A stretch of 64,000 bases of DNA from Hellea sp039977295 (GCA_039977295.1 JBDWDN010000012.1:806001-870000); one strand, 5' to 3'. Shown: positions 42,752-52,835, counted from the first letter of the stretch. A program made the numbers and translations. Notes: generated by a model from the sequence alone, not told the origin.

Positions 42752-45562
42752 TTATTCTGCTTCCGTGTCGCCTGTATTCGTCGCAGCAGTCTCATCGGTC
42801 GCTGTTTCATCCTCATCATCAGTCTCTTCGATACGTTCGATACTGACAACGCGTTCATCGTCTTTAACGCGGATAACGGTGACACCGCGAGAGCTTCGGC
42901 TGACGATACGGATGTTCTTCACCGGACAACGAATAAGCTGCCCGCCATCTGTCACGATCATAAGTTGATTATCATCTTCAATCGTGAAGCTACGGACCAA
43001 TCGTGCATTGTCAGCGCCCTTGCGGGACAGTTCTTGCGCCGTAACGCCCTGCCCGCCGCGATTCATGCAGCGGTAATCATAGCTTGAGCTGCGCTTACCA
43101 AAGCCGTCTTCCGCGAGGGTGAGAAGGAATTGTTCTTGGCCGCCCAGTTCCCCGATGCGTTCATCGGATAGACTGCTTTCGATCTCGATATCATCAACTG
43201 TTTCATCATCATCACCTTCACCAAGCGCGCGGCGCATAGCATTGGCGTGTTTCATATAAGCCCGGGCTTCATCGGTTTCGACGTCGACATGGCGCAGGAC
43301 AGCCATGGAAATAACTTCATCTCCCTCGGCCAATTTAATACCGCGAACGCCGCTGGAGGTGCGGCCAACAAAACGGCGTACATCGGTGACCTTGCAGCGC
43401 AGAGCCTTGCCCATGGCCGTCGTCAATACGATATCATCATCTTCTGTGCAGAGGCGCACATCGACAATGCCGTCACCCTCATCAGGCTTCATGGCGATTT
43501 TCCCGTTACGATTAACGCGCGTGAAGTCAGCCAAGGAGTTACGGCGAACACCGCCTGAACGCGCTGCGAACATAATGTCGAGATCTTTCCAGCTTTCCTC
43601 ATCTTCAGGCAAAGCCATGATAGAGTTGATCTTCGCGTCTTGCTCAAGCGGCAGTAAATTCACAAGGGCTTTTCCGCGTGTTGCAGGACCGCCCAGAGGA
43701 AGCTTCCAAACCTTGAGCTTATAGGACATGCCTGTAGAACTAAAGAATAGCACAGGCGTATGGGTTGTCGCGACGAAGACCGTTGTGACGTAATCCTCAT
43801 CTTTCATAGACATGCCAGATCGGCCTTTGCCGCCGCGTCTTTGGGCGCGGTAAGTATCGAGCGGCGTGCGTTTCACATAACCCGCAGCGGTTACGGTTAC
43901 GACCATGTCTTCCACGGCGATGAGGTCTTCATCATCAAAGTCCATGCCGCCGGCCGTAAAGATAGAGCGACGCGGCGTCGCAAACTTATCTCTGACCTCG
44001 GTGAGTTCCTCGCGAATAATCGCCTGCACGCGTTCACGTGAGCGAAGAATGTCAAGCAAGTCTGCAATTCTAGCAGCCAGTTTTTCAACTTCATCGGTAA
44101 TCTCATCCATACCGAGCTGTGTCAGCTTCAGCAAACGCATATCAAGAATAGCTTTTGCTTGCTCATCTGTTAGCTCAATGGTGCCATCATCGTTAAGCTT
44201 CGAGCGTGGATCAGCAATAAGCTTAAGCATGGCTTCCATGCGTTTCGCGGGCCATCTACGAGATTTTAAGTTTTCACGCGCCTCTTTGGGATTAGCTGAT
44301 CCCCGGATAATTTTGATAATTTCGTCAATATTGGCGACCGCAGTTGCAAGACCCACCAAGATATGAGCGCGGTCACGCGCTTTACCGAGATCAAATTTGG
44401 TGCGCCGGGCGATAACCTCTTCGCGGAAACCCAGGAATGCTTCGAGCATCTGGCGAACATTCATTTGCTCAGGCTTTCCGCCATTTAGGGCGAGCATATT
44501 AGAGCTGAAATTTTGCTGCATAGCCGAGAAGCGGAAAAGCTGATTGAGAACGACATCGGCGACGGCGTCGCGTTTTAACTCAATAACCACCCGCATGCCG
44601 ACACGGTCAGATTCGTCGCGAACGCCGGAGATACCTTCAATGCGTTTCTCATTAACAAGTGCCGCTATCTTCTTGATCATATTGGCTTTATTGACCTGGA
44701 AGGGCAGTTCCGTAAGGATAATAGCGTAGCGGTCTTTGCGGATTTCTTCGACGTCAGTAACAGCCCGCATCGTCACCGAGCCTTTGCCCGTCAAGACGCC
44801 AGATCGAGCGCCGCTGCGGCCCATAATGAGGGCGCCCGTTGGAAAGTCAGGCCCTGGAATGATTTCAAGCAAATCCTCATCGGATAGATGGCCATCATCC
44901 ATCAAGGCAAGGGTAGCATCAATCACTTCACCTAGATTATGCGGCGCAATATTCGTCGCCATTCCAACAGCAATACCGCCGGCGCCATTTACGAGGATAT
45001 TTGGAAAACGCGACGGAAGAACAATAGGCTCGCTTTCGGAGGAATCGTAATTGTCTTGGAAATTGACAGTATTCTTTTCGATATCCGCCAAAAGACTAGC
45101 CGCAGGGCGGTCCATACGGACCTCAGTATAGCGCATCGCCGCGGGCGGATCGCCGTCAACAGAGCCAAAGTTACCTTGCCCGTCAAGCAATGGCAGGCGC
45201 ATAGAGAAATCCTGCGCCATACGCACAAGCGCGTCATAAACCGCGCTGTCCCCATGGGGGTGATATTTACCAATAACGTCACCCACGACGCGGGCTGACT
45301 TCTTATAGGCCTTTTCACGGGTAAACCCGTTTTCATGCATGGAATAGAGAATACGGCGATGAACGGGCTTAAGGCCGTCACGCACATCAGGAATGGCGCG
45401 AGAAACAATAACAGACATGGCATAATCAAGATAGGAGCGTTTCATCTCCTCCTCAATCGTTATGGGAGACACGCCTTCAGGTAAGCCTCCGCCGCCCTCT
45501 GCTGGGCCGCCATTTTCATCGTCTTCGGGCGTGTCGTTTTCTTCGCTCAAATCGGAGTCCAT
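42752..45562 (-). CDS. gyrA: DNA gyrase subunit A
   Basis: GyrA, 936 residues. A Glu/Asp/Gly-rich extension of about 30 residues precedes SPITIEEEMKRSYLDYAMSVIVSRAIPD. The breakage-reunion domain has the catalytic Tyr145 in AMRYTEVR. The quinolone region HPHGDSAVYD keeps Ser106 and Asp110 (E. coli 83 and 87), the susceptible state. The GyrA box QRRGGKG, which distinguishes GyrA from ParC, is in YRAQRRGGKGRSGM, and six-bladed pinwheel repeats follow. An acidic insertion (LGEGDDDETVDDIEIESSLSDERI) interrupts the C-terminal domain, as in other alphaproteobacteria. The tail is Asp/Glu/Thr-rich. Confidence 0.97.
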   Translation of the reverse strand: MDSDLSEENDTPEDDENGGPAEGGGGLPEGVSPITIEEEMKRSYLDYAMSVIVSRAIPDVRDGLKPVHRRILYSMHENGFTREKAYKKSARVVGDVIGKYHPHGDSAVYDALVRMAQDFSMRLPLLDGQGNFGSVDGDPPAAMRYTEVRMDRPAASLLADIEKNTVNFQDNYDSSESEPIVLPSRFPNILVNGAGGIAVGMATNIAPHNLGEVIDATLALMDDGHLSDEDLLEIIPGPDFPTGALIMGRSGARSGVLTGKGSVTMRAVTDVEEIRKDRYAIILTELPFQVNKANMIKKIAALVNEKRIEGISGVRDESDRVGMRVVIELKRDAVADVVLNQLFRFSAMQQNFSSNMLALNGGKPEQMNVRQMLEAFLGFREEVIARRTKFDLGKARDRAHILVGLATAVANIDEIIKIIRGSANPKEARENLKSRRWPAKRMEAMLKLIADPRSKLNDDGTIELTDEQAKAILDMRLLKLTQLGMDEITDEVEKLAARIADLLDILRSRERVQAIIREELTEVRDKFATPRRSIFTAGGMDFDDEDLIAVEDMVVTVTAAGYVKRTPLDTYRAQRRGGKGRSGMSMKDEDYVTTVFVATTHTPVLFFSSTGMSYKLKVWKLPLGGPATRGKALVNLLPLEQDAKINSIMALPEDEESWKDLDIMFAARSGGVRRNSLADFTRVNRNGKIAMKPDEGDGIVDVRLCTEDDDIVLTTAMGKALRCKVTDVRRFVGRTSSGVRGIKLAEGDEVISMAVLRHVDVETDEARAYMKHANAMRRALGEGDDDETVDDIEIESSLSDERIGELGGQEQFLLTLAEDGFGKRSSSYDYRCMNRGGQGVTAQELSRKGADNARLVRSFTIEDDNQLMIVTDGGQLIRCPVKNIRIVSRSSRGVTVIRVKDDERVVSIERIEETDDEDETATDETAATNTGDTEAE

Positions 45563-45722
45563 CCCATAAAATTAAGGCCGCTCGAATCGCGCGGCCAGTG
45601 CCCGTATTCTTTAGCATTTGTGGGCGCTTGCATCAAATGATTGCGAGGGAATCTCGGCAGGATTGAAACGCTCTCGCATGTCAGGCGTATACAGGTTATA
45701 CTAAGCGAAATGGAGGAAAATT

Positions 45723-46253
45723 ATGCGCCTTATTCTGCCCCTCATCGCCGCACCAATAATCGTATTATCGGCGTGTCAGGAGGCACCCAAACCTCAATCA
45801 AGTGATGTGAGTTTCACCCTAATCAATAGCGCTAGCGAAGATATAGGCACCGTTAAGTTACGGGACATGGGACATGAAGGCGTGAAGTTAATTGTGCAGG
45901 CAACGCAAACTCCAGAGGGCCCTCACGGTATCCATTTTCATGTAAAGGCAGATTGCCGGGCGCCTGATTTTAAAAGCGCTGGCGGCCATATTAACCCAGA
46001 GGGTCACCAGCACGGCCTCAAAAACCCTGATGGCCCTGACAATGCGGATATGCCCAATGTCGTGGCCGATGAAACTGAGAGCCTTTCCTATGAGTATACC
46101 AATGCGCGCGTCACGCTAAATGAGCGCGATGATCGGCCTGCTCTGCTGGATCACGATGGTTCGGCGCTGATGATACACATCAACGCCGATGATCAAGTGA
46201 CGCAGCCCATAGGCGGCGCAGGGGCGCGTATTGCTTGCGCAGAACTAAAGTAA
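45723..46253 (+). CDS. sodC: Cu/Zn superoxide dismutase-family lipoprotein
   Basis: A 176-residue SodC-like lipoprotein; signal with lipobox VLSACQ, so probably anchored in the periplasm. Copper ligands are visible in HGIHFHVKADC (two His), in GGHINPEGH and in SALMIHINADD. The disulfide cysteines are in ADCRAPD and RIACAEL. In the zinc loop the usual GPHAGDxPN reads GPDNADMPN: the third zinc histidine is replaced by Asp, while the final Asp remains. Activity is therefore likely but zinc binding may be altered. GGAGGA-like AGGAAAA precedes the ATG. Monocistronic, divergent from gyrA. Confidence 0.88.
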   Translation: MRLILPLIAAPIIVLSACQEAPKPQSSDVSFTLINSASEDIGTVKLRDMGHEGVKLIVQATQTPEGPHGIHFHVKADCRAPDFKSAGGHINPEGHQHGLKNPDGPDNADMPNVVADETESLSYEYTNARVTLNERDDRPALLDHDGSALMIHINADDQVTQPIGGAGARIACAELK

Positions 46254-46276
46254 TAGCCCCGCGCTAAGCAGCGTCC

Positions 46277-47665
46277 CTAGTCGTCACCAGGCCAGATTTT
46301 ATTCCACCAGTCGGCCTTCTTCTTAGGGCTATCAAGCTCGAAAAGCTCGCCCTTACCGGACGCCTTGATTTTGGTGCGGATATATTTGGTTTCCCAGCCC
46401 GTTAGATTAGCCAGAGTTTTAATCTCTGTTTCCTTTCGGGCATTAACCTGCTCCTTGTATTTTTTAGCTTCTGGGCAGTCCATTTCGCCGTCAAAAGCAT
46501 GGCGCAAAATATAACGGCCTTGGAAATTTTGTCTGTCACCCGTCATCTTAAACTTGAGATCTTCAGGAAAGCTCTCCGCGTCATAGCGGACATGCAAACG
46601 CGTCACATAAACATTTTTAGCCATTTGCTTGGGCCGCATGCGGCGAGGTGTTGGCTGGTCGCCTTGTCCCTCATCAAGCCAAAATACGCCTAATTCTTTT
46701 AGTTGATCATTAGAGAGCGGGTCGGCGGCGCAAGGGTCGCACCAATTCATATCCCACGCATACTCCATGAACACGCCATGGCCGCCTTGGCGGTTGGCCG
46801 AGGTCTTATACATATCTTTGTAAAAGTCGCCGAAGTCGTCCTTAATATAGATTGGGAGTTCTTTATTTGAGGGAATTTTTTGCGTGCGGTAATTCGTGGT
46901 CTCCACCTTACCGTTTTTAGTTAGGGTATAGACAAATAGGTCTTGATCACCGTCAGCGTTAACAGTCCCGAGACGGATAGGCAGCATGAATTTCGGACTT
47001 TCATAGGCCACAGCAATCGGGCGCAGCATTTCCCCGCCCTGTTTCGCTTTTTCTTCAAGGTTAACCTTCGCGACAAAAAACTTCATATCTTGCTTGATGT
47101 AACTGCCGAGTGTCTTCTTGGCTTTGGCTGGCACGCGGTAACCGTTGGTCTCTAACCAAACCTGCAACCCGTCGCTTTCTTTGGCCGAGAGGATGAGGAT
47201 ATCATATTCTCCCACCGAGAAGCTTTCCTCGATTGTGACGCCAAGAGACTCGGGTTCTGCCATCCCGATTGAGGCCTCCATCACAGGCTGAGGCGCGCTG
47301 CGCATCATCTTGTCATACCTCATTCTGTTGCAAGGATTATCGTCAAAATATTCAACTAACCTCGGCGCCGTGTAAGCATCAAGATGGTCAAGCAGCGCCG
47401 CATCCGAGATATGCACCTGTTCTTTCGTAATTACGGTCGGGACAGGAATAACCATCGCAAACTCCGTCGGATCTCCAATATAATCATTGGCCATTGTAAT
47501 GACTGTACGATCGCCATCGCGCACCAATGCGACTTTGGAGCTTTGATTAAATAGATCTGTATCGGCTTTGGCGACATAGAAACCGCAAAAGGCCGAGGCA
47601 GAGGGCGCGAGGGTAAGCGCGGTAATAGCAAGAGTACTACTCAGCAGGTATTTGGACAGTTTCAT
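46277..47665 (-). CDS. DUF2330 domain-containing exported protein
   Basis: A 462-residue protein with a signal peptide (MKLSKYLLSSTLAITALTLAPSASA, cleavage before FCGFYVAKA). The mature N-terminus FCGFYVAKADTDLFNQSSKVALVRDG and EFAMVIPVPTVITKEQVHISD are characteristic of DUF2330. The first mature residues contain a conserved cysteine, and WCDPCAADPLSNDQL adds a CxxC pair. Function is unknown. Its start lies 29 bases inside the end of the RnfD-like gene, so the two are translationally coupled and probably form a membrane/periplasm unit. Confidence 0.85.
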   Translation of the reverse strand: MKLSKYLLSSTLAITALTLAPSASAFCGFYVAKADTDLFNQSSKVALVRDGDRTVITMANDYIGDPTEFAMVIPVPTVITKEQVHISDAALLDHLDAYTAPRLVEYFDDNPCNRMRYDKMMRSAPQPVMEASIGMAEPESLGVTIEESFSVGEYDILILSAKESDGLQVWLETNGYRVPAKAKKTLGSYIKQDMKFFVAKVNLEEKAKQGGEMLRPIAVAYESPKFMLPIRLGTVNADGDQDLFVYTLTKNGKVETTNYRTQKIPSNKELPIYIKDDFGDFYKDMYKTSANRQGGHGVFMEYAWDMNWCDPCAADPLSNDQLKELGVFWLDEGQGDQPTPRRMRPKQMAKNVYVTRLHVRYDAESFPEDLKFKMTGDRQNFQGRYILRHAFDGEMDCPEAKKYKEQVNARKETEIKTLANLTGWETKYIRTKIKASGKGELFELDSPKKKADWWNKIWPGDD

Positions 47666-48530
47666 GGGGGACTCCAGGGTTCGAAGGGTGAAATTTAGGC
47701 CAGTGATAGCGGCCAGCGGGGAAAAATATATCAAAGAGCGGCACAATCGGCGCCGTCAGGATAAGCGCGAGGATAATTCCAGCGGCATTGTAAAACGCAA
47801 ATTGAATGGTGAAACCGATAGTTGCCACCAATATAGCATAAAGCACACGCCCTAGCCTCGCATCCGGCGTCGTTTTCGGATCAGAAATCATAAAGAAAGC
47901 AAAGATGAGGAGCGCGCCGCTTTGCATCTGGTGAACAGGTATAGCCAGCGGGTCACCGAGCCATAAAGCGCGTCCAAAGATAAGCGCAGCATAGCTTGCT
48001 AGCAGCGTAAGGCTAACGTCCCAGCGCTTGGCTTTTCCGGTCACGATACCGCCCATGCCAAGAAGGAAAAGCGCGAAAATAGGCGCAGTGCCCCACTGCC
48101 CGGGGGATATCCAAGCGCCTGTGAATAGCAGCGACATTACAACAAGACCGAAATTGGCCGGGTTGAAGATATGCTTTCCCCGCCAACGAATGATATATTT
48201 AGAGCCTATGGCTAGAACACCCGCAGCGATGGAGAGCGTAACAGACCCCGTACGCAATAATAGCGTCAGAGAAAGCGCAGAGATAAGGGGGCTGCGAACA
48301 TCAAAGGGATGCCCAACCCAGCGCGCGGCCATAAATTGCGTGGCAACGGTAGAGCCTATACAGGCCACGACATGCCACCACGGGAGTTGAAAAGCGAAAT
48401 GGAACGTCCCTAATAGAATAAGAGAGGATAGAACGACAATTTGATAGTGGCGAGGGTCAGCCAAGAGACCGCCTATAAGCGCGCCTCCTCTTAGTGTTTT
48501 TTGGGGCCTATATTGGGAAATTCCCGCCAT
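47637..48530 (-). CDS. RnfD/NqrB-family membrane protein
   Basis: A 297-residue protein with eight or more membrane helices. FNPANFGLVVMSLLF and SGALLIFAFFMISDPKTTPDARLGRVLYAILVA match the conserved RnfD/NqrB segments, including the SDPKTTP motif, where a Thr in the family can carry covalent FMN. The other Rnf/Nqr subunits are absent, so it is a stand-alone homologue, not a sodium pump by itself. It is upstream of and overlaps the DUF2330 gene; the pair may deliver electrons to a periplasmic partner (inference). Confidence 0.83.
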   Translation of the reverse strand: MAGISQYRPQKTLRGGALIGGLLADPRHYQIVVLSSLILLGTFHFAFQLPWWHVVACIGSTVATQFMAARWVGHPFDVRSPLISALSLTLLLRTGSVTLSIAAGVLAIGSKYIIRWRGKHIFNPANFGLVVMSLLFTGAWISPGQWGTAPIFALFLLGMGGIVTGKAKRWDVSLTLLASYAALIFGRALWLGDPLAIPVHQMQSGALLIFAFFMISDPKTTPDARLGRVLYAILVATIGFTIQFAFYNAAGIILALILTAPIVPLFDIFFPAGRYHWPKFHPSNPGVPHETVQIPAE

Positions 48531-48783
48531 GCCTTCACCTTTGTAACTACGTCACCATAACACGAGAACAATAGGGCGCAATCATGACGCACATGTCGTT
48601 CTTTTAACTGTAGGACGTATGCCGAATGGGAATCCTTGGAAAAAAATTGTAATGGCTGCTTTTTTCCAGAACTGTTTTACCAGTGGCGAGGCCAGAGCCT
48701 CTATAAAAGCTCGAAGAGATAAACTATTGTCAGATTAAGACGCTTGCTAAAGGATATAAAGACGGGTGTTTAGGAGATAAAAA

Positions 48784-50229
48784 ATGGCTAGAACCAAGTT
48801 AAGTAAGAAACGTCAAATTTCTATTCCGACGAAACTAGCATATGGAATGGGGCAAGGCATATCGTCTATCAAAGATATGCTGTTTCATTTCTTTTTCCTC
48901 TTCTTCTTCACTAACCTCTTAGGCGTTTCTGAGTTCTTAGTCGTTATTGCCTCAACAATCGCTCTTATTTTTGATGCAGTATCTGATCCTCTCATGGGAC
49001 AAATCACAGATAATTACAGGTCCAAAAAATGGGGCCGCCGGCACATCTTCATGCTTTATGCAATTGTTCCAACAGGCTTATTTTTGACCCTTCTTTTCAG
49101 CCCGCCTGTAGGATTAGGGAATATGGGTAATTTCCTCTGGATGACGGTCTTTGCAATTCTAGTGCGATTAGCTCTCACAGTTTTCCGTGTGCCCTATTAT
49201 TCGCTTGGCGCCGAATTATCCGACGATTATAATGAGCGCACAAATATTGTGTCCGTTCGAGAGGTCTTTAACGGACTGTTCAATATCTCCGTCTTCGTCA
49301 TCGGCTTTACAGTTTTCCTTCCAGATAGCCCTCAATTTGAGGACGGAATGCTCAATAAAGCGGGTTATGCCCCCCTCGCCCTAACAATGGCGATCATTGG
49401 CTGTATCGGCGCGTTTGTGGCCACCTTTGGAACACGTCATAAAATAGCCGACTTCACAAATTACAAAAACGATGAGCGTCAACCTTGGACGATGGTCTTT
49501 AAAGAGTTAAAGCGCGCCGCAAAGTTAAAATCATTTCGTGTTGTTACATGGAGCTATAGCTCTATGGCGGTCCTTTACGGCATTGGTAGTGCTTTAAGCC
49601 TGTATTATGCTGTGTATCTCTGGCAATTATCCCAAGATGGAAAGGCGCTCATCAGCCTTGTCCCTGTTCTCGTTTTGATACCTGCGACCGTCTCGGCTTC
49701 CCTGCTTGCCGCGAGGCTAGATAAACGCGAAGCCGCTCTTACTTTTTCGACTATCTTCTTCCTCGGATCGGTTTTGCCTTACGGCCTTTATCTACTGGGA
49801 ATGCTGCCGCCCATAGGCGACCCGTCCCTATTGCTGATCATAGCTGGTTTTAACGCCCTGTGGAGCTTCGGCATCACTGGGATTGTTATTTTATGTTATT
49901 CTATGCTGGCTGATGTGACTGATGAAATGGAACTCGTGACAACAAAGCGGCAAGAGGGTATTTTATATGCTGCGCTTTCTTTCATTCAAAAACTCACATT
50001 CACTTTTGGAACAATTTTTGCCAGCGTTGCTCTATACGCCATAAGCTTTCCTAAACAGATGGAACCAAGCCAAGTGCCGCAAATTACAATTACAAACCTC
50101 GCCATAGTGGGCCTGGGGTCTGCAATTGTGTTTGGAATTTTAACGTTACTCTGTTTCTTGGGTTATCCCTTAACCCGCGCCAAAGTCGCAGAGATTCAAG
50201 CAAAGCTAAAAGCAGCGCGGTATCAATGA
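48784..50229 (+). CDS. GPH-family sugar:cation symporter (MelB-like MFS)
   Basis: A 481-residue, 12-helix inner-membrane carrier. The start TKLAYGMGQGISSIKDMLFHFFFLFFFTNLLG, the loop FDAVSDPLMGQITDNYRSKKWGRRHIFML (family motif DxxxDPxxGxxxDxxxxxxGRxRP) and the central DEMELVTTKRQEGILYAALSFIQKL segment define the glycoside-pentoside-hexuronide family. The substrate, a sugar, glycoside or related anion, is not deducible; no catabolic genes are adjacent. ATG 48784 has AGGAG at ideal spacing. Monocistronic; the 253 bases upstream show no gene. Confidence 0.9.
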   Translation: MARTKLSKKRQISIPTKLAYGMGQGISSIKDMLFHFFFLFFFTNLLGVSEFLVVIASTIALIFDAVSDPLMGQITDNYRSKKWGRRHIFMLYAIVPTGLFLTLLFSPPVGLGNMGNFLWMTVFAILVRLALTVFRVPYYSLGAELSDDYNERTNIVSVREVFNGLFNISVFVIGFTVFLPDSPQFEDGMLNKAGYAPLALTMAIIGCIGAFVATFGTRHKIADFTNYKNDERQPWTMVFKELKRAAKLKSFRVVTWSYSSMAVLYGIGSALSLYYAVYLWQLSQDGKALISLVPVLVLIPATVSASLLAARLDKREAALTFSTIFFLGSVLPYGLYLLGMLPPIGDPSLLLIIAGFNALWSFGITGIVILCYSMLADVTDEMELVTTKRQEGILYAALSFIQKLTFTFGTIFASVALYAISFPKQMEPSQVPQITITNLAIVGLGSAIVFGILTLLCFLGYPLTRAKVAEIQAKLKAARYQ

Positions 50230-50385
50230 CCAATATGCCTCTTCAATCCGGCTTATTTTGTCGCTGTCCAAGATAAGATCGATACGCAAGATATGTGACT
50301 AATTTCTAAAGGCAGGCGACTTAAACTTTTGGCGCAAAAATTGCTACGTAGACGTTAGTAAGAATTGATGAGCTGAAAGTGTGCA

Positions 50386-51654
50386 ATGTTGGGAAAAATA
50401 CTTGTCTTTGCATTAGTTTTACAATTTTCAATTGGCTCTAGCGCAGCTTTCGCGCAAATATCAGGTCAAATTGAAACATCGCGTCCGGATCCGAGAGCGC
50501 GACTTGCTCATGAATATTTCGAGGCAGGCAAAGCCGCTCATGATGGCGTAAACGCGGCACAAGACTTTGAGAAGGCTAGAAAGCTTTACCTGGAAGCTGC
50601 AGATTTCGGCAGCAATGAAGCTCTCATCAACCTCGGCTATCTCTACTTTACTGGCCAAGGTGTTAAGGTCGACTTTTTGAAAGCGCGGAAGTTTTACGAG
50701 GCCGCGTCCAAACGCGGTAGCGTCGACGCCAAACAAAATTTGAAAATGATGGATGCTCGTGGTTTAGGCATATTACCAGCCGTAAAACCTGATGCCCCAG
50801 CCAAAGAGGGAAGCCGTCCTAAACCAATTATTGCCGCAGAACGGAGCGTTCCGATAACAAAGGATACTGCATTCGGCCGGTCTGTCATGATTGTGCCCGC
50901 TATGAGCCCTCATGACGTCAATGCCGCAGTTAACGAACCAAAAGAAGAGGGCTCGAGTGACGGGAAAAACTCTATCATCACCGCTCCTTCGACACCCGTT
51001 CTTAATACAACTGAACGTGCCCAAATAGTGCAGAGCTCTGTATTCCCTGCTATTTTACGGCCGGCTGAAAAGAACCTAAAGGCAATAGGTCAAAGATTAT
51101 TTTTAATGATAGACAACACAGAGAAGATAGCCGCTTGGCTCCTTGGTCTAGTAAGCCTTGCGCTTTTTATACACCTCTTCGCAGTCCAAAAGCACAACCG
51201 AGAGCGCGAGATCAGAAGACAGTTCGTGCGTTTCTTTTACGAGGCAAAACGAAACGACTTGAGACTGACTTATTTACGTCGGCGCAATAACGGCTTCGTT
51301 GAGGCAACCTTCTATAAAGAGTGGCATGCGACGTTGACGGTATTGATGGCGCGCTACGCCCTCAATTTTGATGAACCTAACGAAACGCTGAAAGTGTTCT
51401 GCAAGAATCTTAATCACGGCCTGTGTCTCCGCTTGCGCCCGACTCAGCACATAGCCTCTGAATATAGTGATAAGATGATACAAGCAGCTTTATCTGAAAT
51501 CAAAGCCGTTGATGCCTATCACAGCGCCAATATAAATGAAGAGATTGCGCCCTTCTCTTCGAAACAAGAGCAAGCCCAAGCCATCCCCATTTTACAAGGC
51601 AATGTTATCAACCTCTTTCAAAACACACTCCACAAAGCAGAGTTACCCAGCTAG
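50386..51654 (+). CDS. Sel1-repeat protein with internal membrane anchor
   Basis: A 422-residue protein. Signal peptide MLGKILVFALVLQFSIGSSAAFA. Then about two Sel1 repeats (residues 40-112: ARKLYLEAADFGSNEALINLGYLYFTGQGV and ARKFYEAASKRGSVDAKQNL). A Pro/Ser-rich linker leads to one transmembrane helix at about 243-263 (IAAWLLGLVSLALFIHLFAV). A basic helical C-terminal domain of about 155 residues follows, in which I recognise no family. Predicted topology: Sel1 domain in the periplasm, C-terminal domain in the cytoplasm, suggesting signal coupling across the membrane. No clear SD. Confidence 0.75.
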   Translation: MLGKILVFALVLQFSIGSSAAFAQISGQIETSRPDPRARLAHEYFEAGKAAHDGVNAAQDFEKARKLYLEAADFGSNEALINLGYLYFTGQGVKVDFLKARKFYEAASKRGSVDAKQNLKMMDARGLGILPAVKPDAPAKEGSRPKPIIAAERSVPITKDTAFGRSVMIVPAMSPHDVNAAVNEPKEEGSSDGKNSIITAPSTPVLNTTERAQIVQSSVFPAILRPAEKNLKAIGQRLFLMIDNTEKIAAWLLGLVSLALFIHLFAVQKHNREREIRRQFVRFFYEAKRNDLRLTYLRRRNNGFVEATFYKEWHATLTVLMARYALNFDEPNETLKVFCKNLNHGLCLRLRPTQHIASEYSDKMIQAALSEIKAVDAYHSANINEEIAPFSSKQEQAQAIPILQGNVINLFQNTLHKAELPS

Positions 51655-51705
51655 ATTACTCATGAATTGACGGATAGACTCTCCGTTATTCATCTAAAAA
51701 CCGAT

Positions 51706-52698
51706 TTACTTTGAAAACTTATGAATCAACTCTATTTTTGGTTGAATCTGGTAATAAAAATCTAAAGTTTCGAACTCTTTATCGGGCGCAATCAGCATCT
51801 CATATGGGAGGCTAAGAGAGGATTCTCCGCGTGTCAGGGCAATGCCGCCATATATTTGGACGTGAGTATCAATCATCAGTCGCGATACAGCGTGGCTATC
51901 ATCAGGTTTAAGCGGTATTTTCAACGCTGGAATTATTTCGGGCAGAGGCGCGTTGGCCACGCTCAATATTTCGCGAGTATCGAAAAGCGTAACGGTTTTT
52001 AATATGTCTACTGCGCTGTTACCCTCAAGTGAAAATAAGTCTGCCGTCAAAACCACATTATGCGGGATGAGTTTTATCGTATCTCTTAGTTGTGGCAGCA
52101 TGTTGGCGAGGATTGGCACATAGCATTCTCTAAACAATACCGCGTCGAGGGTTTCACTATAAAGGATATGAAAAGATGAGGCCTCAGGGATTGAAAACGT
52201 TACCGCGTCGGCGAGATAGAAGTCTTTGATATAAGCTTCTAGAGACAGGCCTTCGACCAGTCTTCTGGCGCTGTCCAGAGATGGTTTGTTGATTTCAAGT
52301 AATGAGAGTTGAACTTCCTCTGGACTGAACAAAGAGGCTATCATCGCGGCAAAAGGCGCGTAAGGTCCACACCCTGCATAAAAAATATTTATCGTCTCGC
52401 CGAGAAATTCAGATTGCGCATCTTCAATCGCAGCAACCATCCCCTTAAGAATTTTAATAGTCCGATTGTAATCCAATAAACATTGGGCCGCGTGGTTGAG
52501 ACCAAGCGCCATGCCGCTTGCCGTAGGAACGGCCGCAAGATTTTGAATAACCATGTCATCGCCAGATATATCTGTGAGCTCAAATAAATGGCTATGAAGC
52601 CTATTAATAATTTCAACAGCCTCTGCATGAGGTAGGTCCTCACGCAAGAGGGCCTTTGATAAGGCTTTGAAATCGGCAACCAGATTGAATTGGGTCAT
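51706..52698 (-). CDS. Putative class I SAM-dependent methyltransferase, family unknown
   Basis: A 330-residue soluble protein. Motif I-like ETINIFYAGCGPYAPFAAMIASLF and the following acidic strand LSLLEINKPSLDSARRLVE are the nucleotide-binding elements of a Rossmann methyltransferase. SFHILYSETLDAVLFRECYVPILANMLPQL and LIPHNVVLTADLF recall the post-motif layout of PRMT-like enzymes, though no double-E loop is clear. The N-terminal 100 residues are helical. ATG 52698 is preferred over a TTG five codons earlier. Alone between convergent Sel1 and upstream ssb, with the ssb terminator before it. The substrate is unknown. Confidence 0.6.
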   Translation of the reverse strand: MTQFNLVADFKALSKALLREDLPHAEAVEIINRLHSHLFELTDISGDDMVIQNLAAVPTASGMALGLNHAAQCLLDYNRTIKILKGMVAAIEDAQSEFLGETINIFYAGCGPYAPFAAMIASLFSPEEVQLSLLEINKPSLDSARRLVEGLSLEAYIKDFYLADAVTFSIPEASSFHILYSETLDAVLFRECYVPILANMLPQLRDTIKLIPHNVVLTADLFSLEGNSAVDILKTVTLFDTREILSVANAPLPEIIPALKIPLKPDDSHAVSRLMIDTHVQIYGGIALTRGESSLSLPYEMLIAPDKEFETLDFYYQIQPKIELIHKFSK

Positions 52699-52835
52699 GT
52701 TTTTGCGTGCCAAAAAACGAATTAGCTCTTGCTTAGGTTCACAGGCAAAGAATGTCGAGGGGCTATCTCTGGTGGCGCTGGGGGTAGATATTTGCCTTCA
52801 GGCCTATCGTTGGTGGTCACGGGAAATGCATAAGA

